Counted from the first letter of the stretch, positions 31,755-42,718 are shown. The stretch is DNA of 64,000 bases from Reticulitermes speratus (GCA_021186555.1 JAJKFL010000010.1:4369085-4433084); one strand, 5' to 3'. Numbers and translations are program-made. The notes: generated from the letters alone by a model not told the origin.

Positions 31755-31940
31755 GTTAAAAGGTTTTCCCTGTCCATCCATGAAGTCATACAGAGGGAGT
31801 AGAGGTATAGCTCCACTCATTCTTAACCTCGGCGCTAGGTGGAGCTGAGCGGTCAACTTCACGAACTGGCCGTTTTACCGCCGGAAAAAATACTTGGTGT
31901 CTACTGAGGCTGGGTGGCCAACAGAGCGGGTCTGAACGAA
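31755..31940 (-). repeat. SINE-A fragment, diverged
   Basis: GGTTTTCCCTGTCCATCC, GAGGTATAGCTCCACTCATT and CCTCGGCGCTAGGTGGA identify the family. The head is missing. Confidence 0.75.
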
Positions 31941-32006
31941 GAATGGAGGGAAGTAGGACATGGAGGAAGAAAGCAACAAGAGAGGGAATGTGCGTATGAC
32001 TTAACA

Positions 32007-32498
32007 TTGAGGCGCGTTCGCGTAACCATTGTTGCCTTGGAAAATAAATAAGTGTTGCATATTCTGAGTGTGTGTTACTGTAGCCTTAGTTATCCAGCAT
32101 GCAAAGCGCATGCGCCGTATTATATTGTCATCTGTGGCCTGTCTGGCTGTACCATATTTTTCCACATTATCTCATAAACGGCACGATTTTCGAACAAAAG
32201 TTATTGAACATAAAATGTGTGTTTTGATTTTCTCTACAACTTTTGTCTGAAACATTTCTCATTTTAAGAAGAATGAAGCGAGATATGATCATAAATGTAC
32301 ATACGTCTTCATGTAAAGTACCGTTATTTTTGTCAGATTTTTAATCAAACTTGAATTTTCTCTGCGGATTTTCGAAAAATTTACAAATGCCAAATTTCAT
32401 GAAAATCTGTCGAGTGAGAGCCCAGTTGTTCCATGCGGACAGACAAGACGTGACGAAGCTAATAGTCGCTCTTAGCAATTTTGCCAACGTGCGTATAA
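32007..32498 (+). mobile_element. MITE-G copy
   Basis: It begins TTGAGGCGCGTTCGCGTAAC and ends TTGCCAACGTGCGTATAAG. All internal blocks of the family are present. Confidence 0.8.
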
Positions 32499-32639
32499 GT
32501 GGTACATGAAGGTAAAACAGGAAGAAACAGCTATAGCGAATGAAAGAAAATCGGGAAGGGAGCAGGAAAGCGAAAACAGTGAATGAACACTGCAGACTTA
32601 ATCGTCCCTGCCGTATGCTAAATGTCGATCAAGCGTGTT

Positions 32640-32715
32640 TTTATAGGCGCTTTTCGCAAAATTGCGAAAAGCGGACTATTAGCTTCGTCATATCTGTCTT
32701 TCTCCGCATGAACAA
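32640..32715 (-). repeat. MITE-G end fragment
   Basis: ATAGGCGCTTTTCGCAAAAT and GCGGACTATTAGCTTCGTCA match one end of MITE-G in inverse orientation. Confidence 0.65.
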
Positions 32716-33269
32716 CCAGTAGAGGTTTGAACCGCTCACCACAAGAGGGCAGGAGCAAACTTGTGACGTCAAAGCATAACTGAAGCATTCATATATTGTA
32801 CGGTATTCGAACCTGCGATCGCAACTTCACCCGAGCATACCTTAGACGGCACTGTCACTGGAAATGCTCGCTACTCACTTCTGTTGTGTATATTTCTGTC
32901 TGGTCTGTGTGGAAATGACTTTCTATTCACCAACCTGGCAAAGTAATGTTTTTTGTGTACCACAGTACAGCTACAACTGAAAAAAAAAGCGTCAGTTAAT
33001 GTAATTACTGTTCATTTTAATTAAACATTGGATCGTATTCTTTGTTACGTTTCAATATACTGTCTCTTCATTGTACAAATGAAGCCCAGTGCTTTTTGTG
33101 TCTCGTGCAATAATATTTTTTTTAAAAGCACTGGCTTTCTGTGGATGATGTTAGGATAGGATTACAAAAAAGACCAAACAATATTCTTACGTAAAAATTT
33201 TGTGAAGGACTGAGTGTGAGAATGTAGTATGAGCGTGTTAGAAATAAGTCAGTAAAGGGTACAATTACT
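32716..33269. other. Unassigned DNA
   Basis: Around 32810-32870 a CGAACCTGCGATCGCAACTT stretch may be an old reversed tRNA-like head. Nothing else recognised. Confidence 0.3.
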
Positions 33270-33545
33270 GGTGGTGACTGAGGAGTTTGCAGTTGACCTT
33301 GACAGTTTTATACGCTGGGGAAAGGGGACTGTTACTTGTTTTTGGCCAGTGACCGATGTATTACAGTTAAAGATACGTTGGTCTGAAGTGCAGACGTGTT
33401 TTTTTTGTGTGTGAGATAATACAGTTATTTCCTGCAGTGTTCTGTGTTGCTAAAGCTAAGCATAAATTTGACTTTAGGCATGTTATAAACGAAACGCCCA
33501 ACAAATGGTGACAAGTGGAAAGAAGGTCATGCAGCGATGGAATCT
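33270..33545 (+). repeat. LTR-like remnant with primer-binding-site-like end (copy 1)
   Basis: This stretch repeats at 40545-40810 with about three-quarters identity: GACTGAGGAGTTTGCAG, AATACAGTTATTT, AATTTGACTTTAGG, GTTATAAACGAAAC. The shared segment ends CCCAACAAATGGTGACAAGT, where CA could end an LTR and TGGTGAC-like sequence could be a tRNA primer site. No gag or pol lies between the two copies, so they are probably separate remnants. Confidence 0.5.
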
Positions 33546-33900
33546 AAAGTTTTTGAATGAGGCACTGTTTTTTTTTTAATTTAATTTTCGGTTTCTGCAA
33601 GACATGTATGTGAGTTCTCAAGGAAGCCCATTTTTGATCACCCGATGCCAGATTTTCAAAACAGTTCAAGGCTTCTAAACATGCCTGTGTTATGTATGAT
33701 TTATGTGAGGTCCCAGTCGGTTGCTTCGCAATCAAATAATGACCGACTGACGGAGGACGAACTCCACACTGTATTAGCTGCTAACCACCGCCACTACATT
33801 TGTTCCTGTCGTATGATGTCACACCCTTCACTGTTTCTTCTTGAAATTCCTTATCTCTCTGCATTGTGGGGCATCCAGGTGCTATGAATTTGCCATTGAA
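33546..33900. other. Unassigned DNA
   Basis: An 80-residue open frame at 33645-33887 has no recognisable features. Confidence 0.35.
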
Positions 33901-33904
33901 CCAA

Positions 33905-34472
33905 AGGTAAAGGCACGTCACGAAATGTATATTTGGGGGGGGGGGGGGAGTAAATGTACAGCTCCACTCGTTCTTAACTCTGCCACTTAAATGGAAGTGA
34001 CTTTTCAGCTTCACAACCCAGCCACTTCAATGGAGAAAGAGCCCCTGGTATAGCAGAATTAATTCAGTAAAGTGTCCAGTTTCAGGCGCAGGTAATGTTA
34101 GCTAGCCTAGGCTGATGTCACGTGTCGGGAGAGTGCGCGAAGTCGTGTGCGCGTAGATCAGTGTGTTTCTGCAGTCAGAGCGGTGGAGGTGCCAGTATTG
34201 GTCTGCTTACGTAGCAGCTGCAGTCATGTGACTGAGGTAGGAGGAACGTAAGGTTTGTGAGACGGGCGCTGAAGGTTTTCATGCAAAATGACGGGGACTT
34301 TGTGAATGTAATCCTTGTATACCCATTGATTAAGAAGCTAGGTGTACCGCATATCCGGTCTGGACGTTTTGAAGAACAAAATATTTGCCCTTATCTGGTA
34401 TTGAACCAAGATATTTCGTACGTTCAGCCCGATGCTTAGTCACTATACTGACTGAGCTATCCCGAACAGAAT
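33905..34472 (-). repeat. SINE-A, old, interrupted between 34060 and 34310
   Basis: The 3' body (CAGCTCCACTCGTTCTTAAC, ACAACCCAGCCACTTCA) is at 33945-34055 and the 5' head (GGTCTGGACGTTTTGAAGAA, ACTATACTGACTGAGCTATC) at 34330-34465. About 250 unrelated bases lie between, so a later insertion or rearrangement split one copy. Confidence 0.65.
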
Positions 34473-34525
34473 GTTGATTAAAATGGTCGGAGAAGCGAAT
34501 TTGAGAAGGTGTTACATTGCACGCC

Positions 34526-34862
34526 CATGATAAGTGTGTCCCTGTCACCACGGCATGGCGCGTCCTCGGGTTGCGGATGGAGGAACGGCCTGTGGATATG
34601 GAGGATAGCTGCGAATATGCAGTCGCGAACAGCCGACAAGGGGTGGTCCTCCAGCTTGGGGTTTGGGCGAGGTGCTAACAACTCCTCACCGTAAAAAATT
34701 ACCATGTTACGAAACACTATACAGAGCCTCGGACCTGGACAGGTGGCGGGCTCTTGTGAGTGCGGTAATGAACCTTCGGCTTCCATAAAACGCGGGGAAT
34801 TTCTTGACTAGCTGACGACCTGCTGGCTTCTCAAGAAGGACTCTGCTACATGGAGTTAGTTA
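34526..34862 (+). mobile_element. LINE-1 deletion derivative (5' part fused to 3' tail) with TSD
   Basis: A 15-base direct repeat, GTTACATTGCACGCC, lies at 34511-34525 and 34863-34877. Between them, about 200 bases of non-LINE-1-tail sequence (GGTGGTCCTCCAGCTTGGGG, GGCGAGGTGCTAACAACTCC) are joined to the LINE-1 3' tail from ACAGGTGGCGGGCTCTTGTG to (GTTA)n. Nearly all of ORF2 is absent. It looks like a non-autonomous element that keeps both ends needed for mobilisation. Confidence 0.85.
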
Positions 34863-34877
34863 GTTACATTGCACGCC

Positions 34878-35694
34878 ACTGATTCTTGGTTTGATGCTCT
34901 GGTGTATCCTTAGCAATTCGCTGTTCGTGGCAGTCGACTGTGCCTTCTAGAGTTACAGGACTGCACTGCCCACTTAATGTACCATTATGTGAGATCCTGC
35001 GTTTGAATATGTTGATTTGAATAGCGTGGCAAGTAAGTGCGGTTTCTATGGCATCAGACACATTGTTTTGGGTAGTGCAAGGAAACTTTGGTGAATTCGC
35101 ACGGGTTTAAGTCTAGAACGCCATGGCGACCGTCTTGAATACGGTACTTCTGAATGATATCTTAAATTTACTTGTGACTACAGCAATGAATATTGTGATT
35201 TCCTGGCTCATTCTCCAATATATGTTGTGAGTTTGGAATTTATACAAAAATTCAGACTTTAGAAATAATTTGAAATATGTACTACGTAACAACAAAGCAA
35301 TTTAAAGTAGTACATGTGAAAGCCTTTACAGCATATTGGGGAGTCGAAATGTGGAAAATAGGATGAACTTTCATTTAAGCCCCCAAGTAAGGTATGCCTG
35401 GCATTATACAGGTTCTGACGAATCTCACGATTGTCCAGTGATATGCCATGGACAATTATATGCCGAATTTCGCCCAGATCGTTCAAGAAATATTTAAATT
35501 ATGGGTAGAAATTGACACTCTTTGGTGAAGTGCCTTTACCTTTGGTTGAATGGCAATTTATAAACAACTACAAATTTTACAGCAGGTGTAATTTGCAGTA
35601 AAGATGTCAGTTTGGTTTTCTGTTTTGATTAGCACCTGGATGCCCCAAAATGCCGACAGATACAGAGTTAAGAAGAAACAGCGAAGGGTGTGAC
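34878..35694. other. Unassigned DNA
   Basis: No shared repeat or exon-like frame recognised. Confidence 0.4.
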
Positions 35695-36045
35695 ATCATA
35701 TTCGTTCTGTAGTCTGACTTACGACAGGTCCATAGCCTCTTCCAAAGCGAGTTCTCCACAGAGTGCGATCTAGTGCTTCCTCTTTCAATTTCCAGTATCT
35801 TCTCTTTTCCTTAAGGTCAACCTGAAGCGAGTTCTCTACATAGTGCGATCTAGTGCTTACTCTTTCAATTTCCAGTATCTTCTCTTTTCCTTAAGGTCAA
35901 CCTGTAGCTGCTTACATCTTCTCCCTCGTCTTCCCGTCATTTCTATCCTAACTTTCCTTCAATCACGTGTTTCAGAATGCAGTTTCTACGCAAGATGTGA
36001 CCAATCCAGTTAGCCTTTCTTCTTTTTATTGTATGTAGGTTTATT
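35695..36045 (-). pseudogene. LINE-2 3' end fragment with 80-bp internal duplication
   Basis: The minus strand matches 62980-63235 (ACTGGATTGGTCACATCTTG, GGAAATTGAAAGAG, GGACCTGTCGTAAG). The segment 35745-35824 is repeated at 35825-35904 with a few substitutions. No intact frame remains. Confidence 0.82.
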
Positions 36046-36104
36046 AGAAAACCCAGTTAAGTATCTGGTACTTCAGTGACAAATTAGGGCATGACGTGTG
36101 GCAA

Positions 36105-36519
36105 AGGTGCGTACCCAGAATTTTTTTACCGGGGGGGGGGGGTGGCGGCTGACTTTGAAGCTATAAGTAATTTGTGTTTCATTTTAAAATTTAAGTTATA
36201 AAAATCATTTCGTAAGTGTAATTGTAACGTAAAGAGTTTTTACAGCTGCATTTATATACATAGAAATGTAACTACATGTTCCATGACTTACCTAATTTAA
36301 ATCATAATGTGTAACTTTATTGGTTTTTTAATTTCATCTGAGACATTCTAAGTTTTTTATTTTATTTTTTAAAATTGTAATGTACCAGCCGATATCAGTG
36401 GCTGAGCGTAAATTACGTAAAATGTTTCACATTATGTTTTTTTTTTTAATTTCTGTTTGACCGGGGGGTGGGGGGCTGCCAAGCTGCAGCCCCCCCCCCT
36501 CGGTGTGCCCCTGGTTTTG
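36105..36519. repeat. hAT-like MITE with G-rich ends (copy 2)
   Basis: It runs from GGTGCGTACCCAG to GGTGTGCCCCTGG, with poly(G) at 36132-36143 and a CTGCAGCCCCCC block near the right. It is the same family as 15651-16043. Confidence 0.68.
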
Positions 36520-37157
36520 CGCCTACAATTTGTATAGTTATGTGTCGAAGGACACGTTGGTTTGCATTTATGACCACGTTTGAAGCTTTTGAACAGACTA
36601 GCCAACCTGACTGAACCCAGCTGTGTTTGACATCAATGGTTAGTAGCAATCCATTTACAGGTCAAAATTTACGCCTTTTTGAAGCTGCTTTTGTGTATCC
36701 AGTACCGAACAAACACATTGCACATGGCGACAAATCGCTGCATCCATTTTCTATTCATTCCTCTCAACAATCCGGACAGAGGAATTCTATTTTTCGTTCC
36801 TCTTCTTTCTAGAGGCATGTTTCAATGCTGGCAACAAATTGTTCTGGCACAGAAAACCAGAGACAAATGAAACCCCATTCACATGTGTGACAATGTACCT
36901 TATTTACAGTGCTTGGTAACTGATGCTTTATGTAAATCACGATGTTTTATGTACACCTCGACACCTACAGCCTATATAATATCAGTACGAACGGATTAAT
37001 ATGGCGGTAACGCGCAATAATTCTATTTGCATGTACAAGGTCAAATTTCAGACCTGCTAACGGCCATTCTGACACATTCTGACACACGTGTACTCCAGTA
37101 TTTTCGTCAAATAATGCAAAACAGCTTATCCCATACAAACTTTTGCATCTGTAATAT
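36520..37157. other. Unassigned DNA
   Basis: Nothing recognised. The 60-63-codon frames are unremarkable. Confidence 0.35.
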
Positions 37158-37158
37158 A

Positions 37159-37342
37159 CAGTCGAACCCGGTTATAACGACATCAGTTTATACGACACCT
37201 CGTCTATAGCGTCAGACATTCTGTTGTACCAATTAATTTGTCACTGTTAACCATAACATTACACTCCTCTGTTATAACGACACTCGTTTAAAACGACAAA
37301 AATATTCAGTCCCTGTCATGACGTTATAACCGAGTTCGACTC
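37159..37342. mobile_element. pogo-type MITE, well preserved
   Basis: The ends CAGTCGAACCCGGTTATAAC and GTTATAACCGAGTTCGACTC are inverted, with TA on each side. The length is 184 bp. Confidence 0.88.
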
Positions 37343-37357
37343 TATTTAGTACTTCTA

Positions 37358-37377
37358 CATGTTTCGGCCATCTTCAG
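37358..37377 (-). ncRNA. Hammerhead-like motif (copy H), minimal
   Basis: The minus strand reads CTGAAGATGGCCGAAACATG. GGCC would be a loopless stem II, which cannot fold in cis. It is listed because it is the same word pair as the other copies. Confidence 0.2.
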
Positions 37378-37755
37378 GGATACCCTCGGTGCGTTGATAT
37401 AGCCTGTAACGATTTTGTTTAAACCTTATGTCATGTATTACCATCTTAGCTTGAAAGGAGTCATTAAATATGGCTATACTTACAGATAAATTATCAAAGT
37501 ACTGAGTATAATACTGGTGTTGAGATATACTGGCACGTGAGTTTAGACAGTTACACGAGAATCCTTACAGTTGTAAGTTTGAGGCTCTTGAAATGGAAGA
37601 GGTTGAGACAAACGAAAGACTTGTATCATGGACAGGGATCAATTCGTCGATTGTTGTGACACCTTTCAATTATGGAGTTATTGTTGAGGTCTGTTGTAGG
37701 CCGAGGAAAGGAAAAGAAAATAACTGTGATATACATAGATATTTATGAATTTTAA
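37378..37755. other. Unassigned DNA
   Basis: Nothing recognised. Confidence 0.3.
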
Positions 37756-38650
37756 AACATTACCCTTTAAAGCCCAGTGGTTAATATACGTACCACCAGG
37801 TTTGACATTCACAAATTCTGCGTTCTGCCCACACAGTGTATTTGTGTGTTTTGTGTGGATCTCAGAACAAACAGCGATTATTTCACTGTACAACATTAAC
37901 TGACTGGTTTGTATAACTGAGACGGAGTGTGTTTACTGCGCGGTACGGACTGTATTTATGTGTTTTGTGTGGATCTCAGAACAAACAGCGATTATTTCAC
38001 TGTAAGCATTAACTGACTGGTTTGTATAACTGAGGCGGAGTGTGTTTACTGCGCGGTACGGACTGAATCTCTAAATGTAATTCTGGTTAATATTAGCCCA
38101 GTGGTTACTATATATACCGCCATATTTAACATTCAACAATTCTACGTTCTGCCCACACAGTGCATTTATGTGTTTTGTGTGGATCTCAGAACAAACAGCG
38201 ATTATTTCACTGTACAACTTTAACTGACTGGTTTGTATAACTGAGACGGAGTGTGTTTACTGCGCGGTACGGACTGTATTTATGTGTTTTGTGTGGATCT
38301 CAGAACAACAGCGATTATTTCACTGTACAGCATTAACTGAGTTTGTATAACTGAGACGGAGTGTGTTTACTGCGCGGTACGGATGTATTTATGTGTTTGT
38401 GTGGATCTCAGAACAAACAGCGATTATTTCACTGTACAGCATTAACTGACTGGTTTGTATAACTGAGACGGAGTGTGTTTACTGCGCGGTACGGACTGTA
38501 TTTATGTGTTTTGTGTGGATCTCAGAACAAACAGCGATTATTTCACTGTACAACATTAACTGACTGGTTTGTATAACTGAGGCGGAGTGTATTTACTGCG
38601 CGGTACGGACTGAATATTGAAATGCACTTCATGTTAATCTGAATTCTTAA
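37756..38650. repeat. Two adjacent 114-bp repeat elements (2 and 4 units)
   Basis: Left flank 37771-37838, then units at about 37839 and 37951, then right flank to 38095. The left flank repeats at 38096-38162 (CCCAGTGGTTACTATATATA), followed by units near 38163, 38277, 38385 and 38497 and a right flank. Small indels mark the units of the second block. The repeated flank-array-flank structure is the same as at 10.1 kb. Confidence 0.9.
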
Positions 38651-39660
38651 CAAGGGTTGGTAAGGCCTGTGTATTTTTGTCAAGTTCAGAACGCTTTGTA
38701 TAATTAACTCTTATTCCTAGAGCTTCATTTACAATTTCTTCCTCTATTATAAAAAATGTTCAGACTAATGAGCTGAACACAGGAATGGCGGGCGTAGTTG
38801 AAATAGGGGTATTATTTACATAAGTACACATCAGACAATGGGCAGTGGCTAATGCAATCGTGATGTAATTGGGTATTTTGTTAATTTTAATTAAGAATTT
38901 TATAAAACAGGTTAAGATGTGAATTAAATTTAACAAGTATTTGCTTAGTTAGACAGTCATACTAAACGAAACACTGTCGTTTCTATGTGGGATATTCGCC
39001 TGTATTGCAGAATGTGCTGTATGCTTTTGGCTGAAGTCTAACGTAACGCATTTGCTAACATTTGTAGCGTTTGATGTATGGACTGTAATTTGTACCGAGT
39101 GCCATTATTTATTACCGGACATTCTTATTTGGTCACCAACCGGGGCTGGGGGGGGGGGGGGTGGGGGGGAGTTGGGAGTGCGTGGGCATTGGGTTGTGTG
39201 CGTTTCAAGCGTGCTAATTTTATTTTAGGCCTATTCGTAATTAACGGGATGCAATTTATGTAGAATAACGGGTGTTCTAAAAGTCGCTTTATCGAGACTT
39301 GTTAAGTACTTAAATGTGATCATTTTCACTTAGGTTCAATTTTTGATTTGCAACAGCCGGCAACACTGTGATTACAGTACGTCTATTTCTATCATGTCAG
39401 CTCCAAATTGTCACTCTCTGCTCGTGGGTGACCGTAGGAGTATAATATCTGTAAAGCGAATTCTGGGACATCCTATACTTAATAAACCCCTTCCTCTTCT
39501 TCCTTCCAATACAATTTGTGTCAGAATTACATAGTGCACATTTGCAGCTCTGAACATATTTAACATTCGAGAACGGGATTTCTATTCCAAGAGAGGTTTC
39601 ATGTTTATTGCAATAAACTGTTTTAATAATTACTCTCTTAATTGTAAACGTTTCCCTATG
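38651..39660. other. Unassigned DNA with G-run at 39147-39168
   Basis: No shared repeat recognised. The G tract at 39.15 kb is interrupted by single T residues. Confidence 0.4.
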
Positions 39661-39666
39661 TTTCAG

Positions 39667-39834
39667 CATAACCCTATAGCAGAGTCCTTAATGTCGATTC
39701 TACGCTTAGATTACGCTACGACCGCCTTTACCCGCGAGGTGATCAACATTAATCCGCATAAGGATAGGGAGATGGATATGTTAGTGAAGAAAGAGTTGAT
39801 CTTTCCCGTTATAACCCCAACACTCGCCCTGTAG
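39667..39834 (+). CDS. Possible terminal coding exon
   Basis: CGTTTCCCTATGTTTCAG immediately precedes 39667, a good splice acceptor. The frame then reads HNPIAESLMSILRLDYATTA, FTREVININPHKDREMDMLV and KKELIFPVITPTLAL to a TAG at 39832-39834. The frame starts in phase 0 and has balanced codon and amino-acid use unlike the surrounding repeats. GAGGTGATC at 39736 could be an internal donor. I do not recognise a domain and assign no function. Confidence 0.35.
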   Translation, partial: HNPIAESLMSILRLDYATTAFTREVININPHKDREMDMLVKKELIFPVITPTLAL

Positions 39835-40544
39835 AGGCGCTGCAGTAGTACCGTAGAGGTTCGTGTTGTAACAGATAGAGACTAACATGACGTCTAACCT
39901 AAGCTCTTCCCGTAAGGACGGAGGAAAACACGCGGTGAGAGAGAGAGAGAGACTATCATAACATCTAAACTAAGCATCATGGTTGAGTTATAACCGGAAA
40001 GGTTCGAGATATTTCTGTGTTATCGTGGTAAAGAGAATTTAATTAATAGAGAATGGACGACGATGATGATGATGGATGATGATTGGAGTACTGATGATGA
40101 TTGGAGTACGTGAAGGTGACAGATGCTAAGGGATGTGTAGTGTGTGTTGATACAAGATGGTTGATAATGCTGTTGTAAGGCGTAGAGGTAAGACCTATAT
40201 GTCAAAAATGTGATTAGGCAGTACAGTAGGATACTGTCGTGGGGCGAAACGTGTGTTGAAACAATGGCTGATGTTTTTGTAAAATGTCTTGTGCGCTGCT
40301 TGGTTGGAGCAATGCTGCCTTGCAGCAATAGTCTCTTCTGAAAGTAAACGACCGACCATACCCGGTCTGATACTTGTTAACAGTGAATGTGCGGGTAGCC
40401 GAAGGGGGTAGGAGGAGCGGAATGACAATTTTGAGGGGTCACGCCTTTCAGTTTCGAAACATCATAGGTATGTGACTTCTAGTTAATGAACCTCTACCAG
40501 ATACCCTCTTTTTTTACCGATGGGAGGTGATTGGAATGACGTAA
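39835..40544. other. Unassigned DNA with ATG/GAT simple repeats
   Basis: A (GAT)n-like tract lies at 40052-40100 and (GA)n at 39938-39952. There are no repeat-family hits or exon-like frames. Confidence 0.4.
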
Positions 40545-40810
40545 CCACTTATAGTGACTGAGGAGTTTGCAGATGACCTTGATAATGGTTTGCTCTGGGA
40601 AAAGCCGACCGTCTCTTATTTGTGACTAGTAACCGATGTAGTCCAGTGGATTGAAATGCAGTCGTGTTTTGTGCGTGTGAGTTAATACAGTTATTTTCTG
40701 TAATGTTCTGTGTGGTTAGAGCTGTGCATGAATTTGACTTTAGGTTTGTTATAAACGAAACATCTAACAAGTGGCGACCAGTGGATATAAGGTCATGCAG
40801 TGATGCAGAA
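40545..40810 (+). repeat. LTR-like remnant (copy 2)
   Basis: It is the partner of 33270-33545. The end reads CATCTAACAAGTGGCGACCA: TGGCGACC following an LTR-like CA is a usual primer-binding-site form in Gypsy-type elements. There is no internal coding region next to it. Confidence 0.5.
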
Positions 40811-41069
40811 TCATGTTTTTGACACGATCTGTATGTTTTCCCCCGACCGTCGTCGTGTTAAGGGACTCTATCGACGCAGTGAAGGTCAACTATATTCTCT
40901 TGAGTAAATAACATTAGGGTCTGACCGACAGTACCGCAGAGTCACAGAATGTCCTATCGTGTCTTGGTCACCCCTCAGAGAGCATGTCAAAGTATGTTCG
41001 CAGTGTTAGCATGGATAATGACCGTAAGCTGTGACTGCAATTTCCAGGAGCATAGTCGATACAAGAGAG

Positions 41070-41425
41070 GTAAAAGGTGAAGTTATCCCTACGCACGCCA
41101 CGAAGACGTATAGGGGAGTGGATACATAGCGCCACTGATTCTTTATCTCGGTAATAGATGGTGGTCAGTGATCACATCACGTCCCAGCAGCTTTTGTCTC
41201 GGGAAGGAACTGATGTAAACACTGAATAGGAGGCTGGGTGGGCCCCAGAGGGGGTCTGAACGTTTTGGAGAAGAGAAAGAATATATTGCCCCCCCCTTTT
41301 TTTTTTTTGTATGGCTCGACAGCCCTATATGGGCCTGGGCCTCCTCGTTCCGTCGAGGTTTCATGATCACAATATATTGCCCCTACCGGGATTTAAACCC
41401 CGGATTGTCCAACCCGTAGCCTGGC
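41070..41425 (-). repeat. SINE-A interrupted by a SINE-C fragment
   Basis: The SINE-A body (GGAGGCTGGGTGGGCCCCAG) continues after the insert with GGATTTAAACCCCGGATTGT and the head region. The insert is flanked by AATATATTGCCCC at both sides, so it landed after SINE-A. Confidence 0.82.
41293..41371 (-). mobile_element. 5'-truncated SINE-C insertion with TSD
   Basis: Poly(T) is followed by TGGCTCGACAGCCCTATATG and CGTCGAGGTTTCATGATCAC, the last 60 or so bases of SINE-C. AATATATTGCCCC lies at about 41279-41291 and again at 41371-41383. This gives a relative age: SINE-C after SINE-A. Confidence 0.88.
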
Positions 41426-41511
41426 CAATACACGGACTACGTTACCACGCTCCTATAAATAAACAAATATTAAGCATTTAATAATTGTTTATTTATTTAT
41501 TTATTTATTTA

Positions 41512-41695
41512 CAGTCGAACCCGGTTATAACGACATCGGTTTATGCGAAACTTTGCATGTAACGTTTGATATTCTGTGGTACCAATTAATTCCTCACTGT
41601 TAACCTAACATTATACTCCTCGGTTATAACGACACTCGTTTATAACGACACAAAATATTCAGACTCCTTCATGACGTTATAACCGACTTCGACTC
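41512..41695. mobile_element. pogo-type MITE
   Basis: CAGTCGAACCCGGTTATAAC at the left and ACCGACTTCGACTC at the right, with TA flanks. It is inserted beside (ATTT)n. Confidence 0.87.
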
Positions 41696-41718
41696 TATTT
41701 ATTTATTGTTTATTAACG

Positions 41719-41978
41719 TGGCCGCGCGGTCTAAGGCGTGGGTCTTCGGCCGCTCGCTTGCTGGGATTGTGGGTTCGAATCCCACCGGGGGCATGGATGT
41801 CTGTCTGTTGTGAGAGTTTGTTGTGTGTTGTCAGGTAGAGGCCTCTGCGACGAGCCGATCCCTCGTCCAGAGGAGTCCTACCGACTGTGGTGTGTCTCTC
41901 AGTGTGATCAAAAGGAATTACAAACCTCGACACTGAAACGGGAAAACCGGAGTAGGTAGAAGAGGACGACTTAAAAAA
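41719..41978 (+). mobile_element. SINE-C with perfect 14-bp TSD
   Basis: It starts TGGCCGCGCGGTCTAAGGCG and has B box GTGGGTTCGAATCCCACCG. Its 3' end is the variant with AACCTCGACACTGAAACGGG and an A run. ATTGTTTATTAACG lies at 41705-41718 and 41979-41992. Confidence 0.93.
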
Positions 41979-41992
41979 ATTGTTTATTAACG

Positions 41993-42450
41993 AACGTTAC
42001 AGTAGCTTCGAATGACGGCTTGTCACTTGTTTGCGTTCCTTTAAATTGGCGTCCTTGCTCTTCTGAGTCAGCTTTTTGTTACTTCGTCGTTAAATGGGGG
42101 AGGTACAAGTAGTTTGTACTCGTATGTAACTGTTCAATTGTTACAGGCTCAAATTGAACTGCAGAAATTTTATACAATCGAATGGGATAAAAAAAGGTAC
42201 GGAGTTTTATGTTGTGAGCGACACGGATACTGGACATTTTGGTCATGATGAAAATTTTCAACCTCATACTTTCCAATGCAGACCAAAGTATTGCGAACCG
42301 TAACGATCTCTTAAACCCAAACAAGTTAGGTTTAAGTGTGTTCATCCCATTGTGTTTAAATCGGAATTTATTCATATATTTAGACTGACACATCTAATAA
42401 GAATACTGTATTTTTACCTGATACTGTTTTGCGTGGTGAAGGGCCCAGCA
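41993..42450. other. Unassigned DNA
   Basis: A 104-codon minus-strand frame at 42079-42393 has no recognisable motif. Confidence 0.35.
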
Positions 42451-42454
42451 GCAG

Positions 42455-42718
42455 ATGCTACGGACGCACTGCAGCCTTAAGGCTTCTTGTGCAACCCCTG
42501 TGATGAAGATGAGCAGTTTTTTTTACCAAGTTTTACAATTAATGGAGCACCAGTGGAATGAAATTGACAGGGGAAAACCGACAACTCGGAGAAAAACCTG
42601 TCGCGGTGCCACTTTGTCCACCACAAATCTCACATGGCCTTGACCTGGGATCGAACCCGGGCCTCCGCGGTGAGAGACCGGCGACTAACCGCCTGAGCCA
42701 TGGCACGGCCTTGCCTTA
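42455..42718 (-). repeat. SINE-E (tRNA-derived)
   Basis: The minus strand begins GGCCGTGCCATGGCTCAGGC (A box GGCTCAGGCGGTTAG), followed by CCCGGGTTCGATCCCAGGTC (B box). The body is C/T-rich (GGTTTTTCTCCGAGTTGTCG, GTTTTCCCCTGTCAATTTC). Only one copy is in the window, so its ends are approximate. Confidence 0.8.

Noticed and set aside
33270..40810. One intact 7.5-kb LTR retrotransposon
   Set aside because: The two LTR-like segments differ a lot, and the DNA between them has no gag, protease, RT or integrase.
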